Assembly (NCBI GenBank): GCA_958295725.1
Contig: OY282368.1
Location: 2,750,001-2,814,000, forward strand
Direction of reading: 5' to 3'
DNA: 64,000 nt
From: an uncultured Alphaproteobacteria bacterium
Lineage (GTDB): Bacteria; Pseudomonadota; Alphaproteobacteria; UBA2966
In this document: in pieces, positions 62,456 through 64,000 of the stretch
Layout: every line of letters starts with the position of its first letter
Position numbering within the stretch: the stretch's first letter is position 1
Program-made: the position numbers and the translations under genes
Notes under the pieces: generated by a model
Databases searched by the model: none
The model's input: the letters and a program-made list of their open reading frames with translations, nothing else
Told to the model about the DNA's origin: nothing

Positions 62456-63812
62456 GCCGCGAGCGCCTCCCGGCATTGCCGACAACCGCACAATCCGCAC
62501 ACCCTCCGGGGGGACAGGCGCGGCGCGGCGGTCCGCACAATCCGCACACCCTTTGGGGGCCAGGCGCGGCGCGGCGATCCGCACAATCCGCACACCCTTT
62601 GGGGGATAGGCGCGGCGCGGCGGTCCGCACAATCCGCACACCCTTTGGGGGATAGGCGCGGCGCGGCGGTCCGCACAATCCGCACACCCTTCGGGGGAGG
62701 GGCGCGGCGCGGTGATCCGCACAATCCGCACACCCTTCGGAGGACGGGCGCGGCGCGGCGACCCGCACAATCCGCACACCCTTCGGGGGAGGGGCGCGGC
62801 GCGGCGGTCCGCACGATCCGCACACCCTTTGGGGGACAGGCGCGGCGTGGCGGTTCGCACGATCCGCACACCCTCCGAGGGCAGGCGCGGCGCAGCGGTC
62901 CGCACAATCCGCACACTCTTCGAGGAATGGACGCGGCGCGGCGATCCGCACAATCCGCACAACCTTCGGGGGAGAGGCGCGGCGCGGCGGTTCGCACAAT
63001 CCGCACACCCTTCAGGGAGAGGCGCGGCACGGCGATCCGCACAATCCGCACACCCTTCAGGGGGCAGGCGCGGCACGGCGATCCGCACAATCCGCACACC
63101 CTTTGGGGGGCAGGCGCGGCGCGGCGATCCGCACAATCCGCACACCCTTCGGGGGGCAGGCGCGGCGCGGCGATCCGCACGATCCGCACACCCTCCGGGG
63201 GGCAGGCGCGGCGCGGCGACCCGCACAATCCGCACACCCTTCAGGGACAGGCGCGGCGCGGCGACCCGCACAATCCGCACACCCTTTGGGGGGCAGGCGC
63301 GGCGTGGCGATCCGCACAATCCGCACACCCTTCGGGGGAGAGGCGCGGCATGGCGATCCGCACAATCCGCACACCCTTCGGAGGACGGGCACGGTGCGGC
63401 GGTCCGCACAATCCGCACACTCTTCGGGGAATGGACGCGGCGCGGCGATCCGCACAATCCGCACACCCTCCGGGGGGCAGGCGCGGCGCGGCGGTCCGCA
63501 CGATCCGTACACCCTTCGAAGGACAGGCGCGGCGCGGCGATCCGCACGATCCGCACACCCTTCGGAGGACGGGCACGGTGCGGCGGTTCGCACAATCCGC
63601 ACACCCTCCGGGGAGACAGGCACGGCGCGGCGATCCGCACAATCCGCACACCCTTCGGGGGGCAGGCGCGGCGCGGCGGTTCGCACAATCCGCACACCCT
63701 CCGGGGCCGCGAGCGCCTCCCGGCATTGCCGGCAACCGCACGATCCGCACACCCTTCGGGGGACAGGCGCGGCGCGACGGTCCGCACAATCCGCACACCC
63801 TTCGGAGGACAG
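62456..63812. repeat. Satellite of 29 units of about 47 bp, with degenerate CRISPR-repeat-like blocks at its borders
   Basis: Each unit contains CCGCACAATCCGCACACC, then CTTCGGGG and a GCGCGGCGCGGCG run. I count 29 units with point differences (for example CAATCC/CGATCC, TTTG/TTCG/TCCG). All positions of the unit are conserved, so there are no unique spacers. The same 36-bp border block occurs at 62456-62491 and 63706-63741, differing at one base. No stop codon is visible on either strand over long stretches, so the predicted proteins here are artefacts of base composition. No gene is supported. Confidence 0.9.
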
Positions 63813-63844
63813 GCGCGGTGCGGCGGATCCGACGGCTCGGTCCG

Positions 63845-64000
63845 GTGCTCAACGCCTTTCGGCATCACTGACAGTCGCACCCGCGGCGGCGGCGAGGGAG
63901 AGGCTGTCTCGCCCGGTGTGCTCAACGCCTTTCGGCATCACTGACAGTCGCACATCGAAAGCGGCGCGCCGCCGCGCGAATCGCGCTGCGTGCTCAACGC
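63845..64000. CRISPR. CRISPR array, first repeats only, cut by the window edge
   Basis: A 36-bp repeat occurs exactly twice (63845-63880 and 63918-63953) and its first 11 bases recur at 63990-64000. Spacers are 37 and 36 bp and unrelated to each other. The repeat starts GTGCTCAACGCC and ends AGTCGCAC, so its ends are complementary (GTGC/GCAC), and it holds a GCC-TTTC-GGC stem loop. No cas gene is in the window, so the type cannot be told. If read from the minus strand, the stem loop lies near the 3' end of the repeat and this is the leader-distal end. Confidence 0.85.

Noticed and set aside
60861-63008. AmtB with an N-terminal extension of about 260 residues
   Set aside because: The extension is satellite translation; AmtB proteins begin at the ATG at 62231.
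62488-63812. Satellite interpreted as a CRISPR array
   Set aside because: The whole unit is conserved and there are no unique spacers; only the array from 63845 has the repeat-spacer pattern.
62488-63812. ATCCGCACA repeats as DnaA boxes or plasmid iterons
   Set aside because: Only five of nine positions agree with the DnaA box, and no initiator gene or AT-rich unwinding region is nearby.
62207-63925. Very long open frames on both strands, up to about 570 codons, rich in Arg, Pro and Cys
   Set aside because: They arise because the 47-bp unit has no stop codon in any frame. The period is not a multiple of three, so all frames cycle through the same sequence. There is no start, ribosome site or family.

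Overview
The window is GC-rich chromosomal DNA from an alphaproteobacterium. The evidence is the gene order ffh-rpsP-rimM-trmD-rplS-leuCDB-asd, the block sdhCDAB-zapE, a class I lysyl-tRNA synthetase, hopanoid genes hpnCD, and a glnT/glutamate-synthase-like cluster with amtB. The order within the class cannot be fixed from this sequence, and I saw no tRNA or rRNA gene.

Left part (1-20.2 kb): housekeeping and small metabolic genes. These include a SixA-type phosphatase with a methyltransferase, transporters and oxidoreductases, a DinG-type helicase, lysyl-tRNA synthetase, pyrD, a HAD phosphatase, and the succinate dehydrogenase operon with zapE. A Fic toxin module sits at 3.4-4.0 kb; its toxin gene is broken and its small partner gene is intact.

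Surface cluster (20.3-26.5 kb): three minus-strand genes, namely an autotransporter-like protein of about 1270 residues, a two-span membrane protein with an 11-residue helical repeat, and an anchored protein with an OmpA-like end. Seventeen exact copies of a 13-bp unit lie just upstream of the autotransporter's ribosome binding site.

Core operon (26.6-34.7 kb): asd, leuB, leuD, leuC, rplS, trmD, rimM, rpsP and ffh, all on the minus strand.

Accessory stretch (35-43 kb): an MpaB/DUF2236 oxygenase, a sulfotransferase and a DUF1499 gene. Next comes a lower-GC island of about 2.1 kb bounded by two 381-bp direct repeats that differ at two positions. The island carries a candidate modification-sensing nuclease (PUA/EVE-like domain plus PD-(D/E)XK fold) and a decayed plasmid mobilisation gene. 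hpnD and hpnC follow, without the usual hpnE beside them.

Transport and nitrogen part (43-62.2 kb): a class IV aminotransferase, EmrAB-type efflux, an SDR lacking its catalytic tyrosine, the zinc locus znuA / zur-znuC-znuB, glnT, a broken hicBA module, a three-gene glutamate-synthase-like operon with an XRE-cupin regulator, and amtB with a small membrane partner.

Right edge (62.4-64.0 kb): 29 head-to-tail copies of a unit of about 47 bp with no variable spacers, open in every frame, so it creates large false ORFs. At each end is a block resembling a decayed CRISPR repeat, and a genuine CRISPR array (36-bp repeat, 36-37-bp spacers) starts at 63845 and runs out of the window. Core pieces of the 47-bp unit also occur singly near 6.84 and 26.54 kb. 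The repeat-flanked nuclease island and this satellite/CRISPR junction are the most unusual parts of the window.
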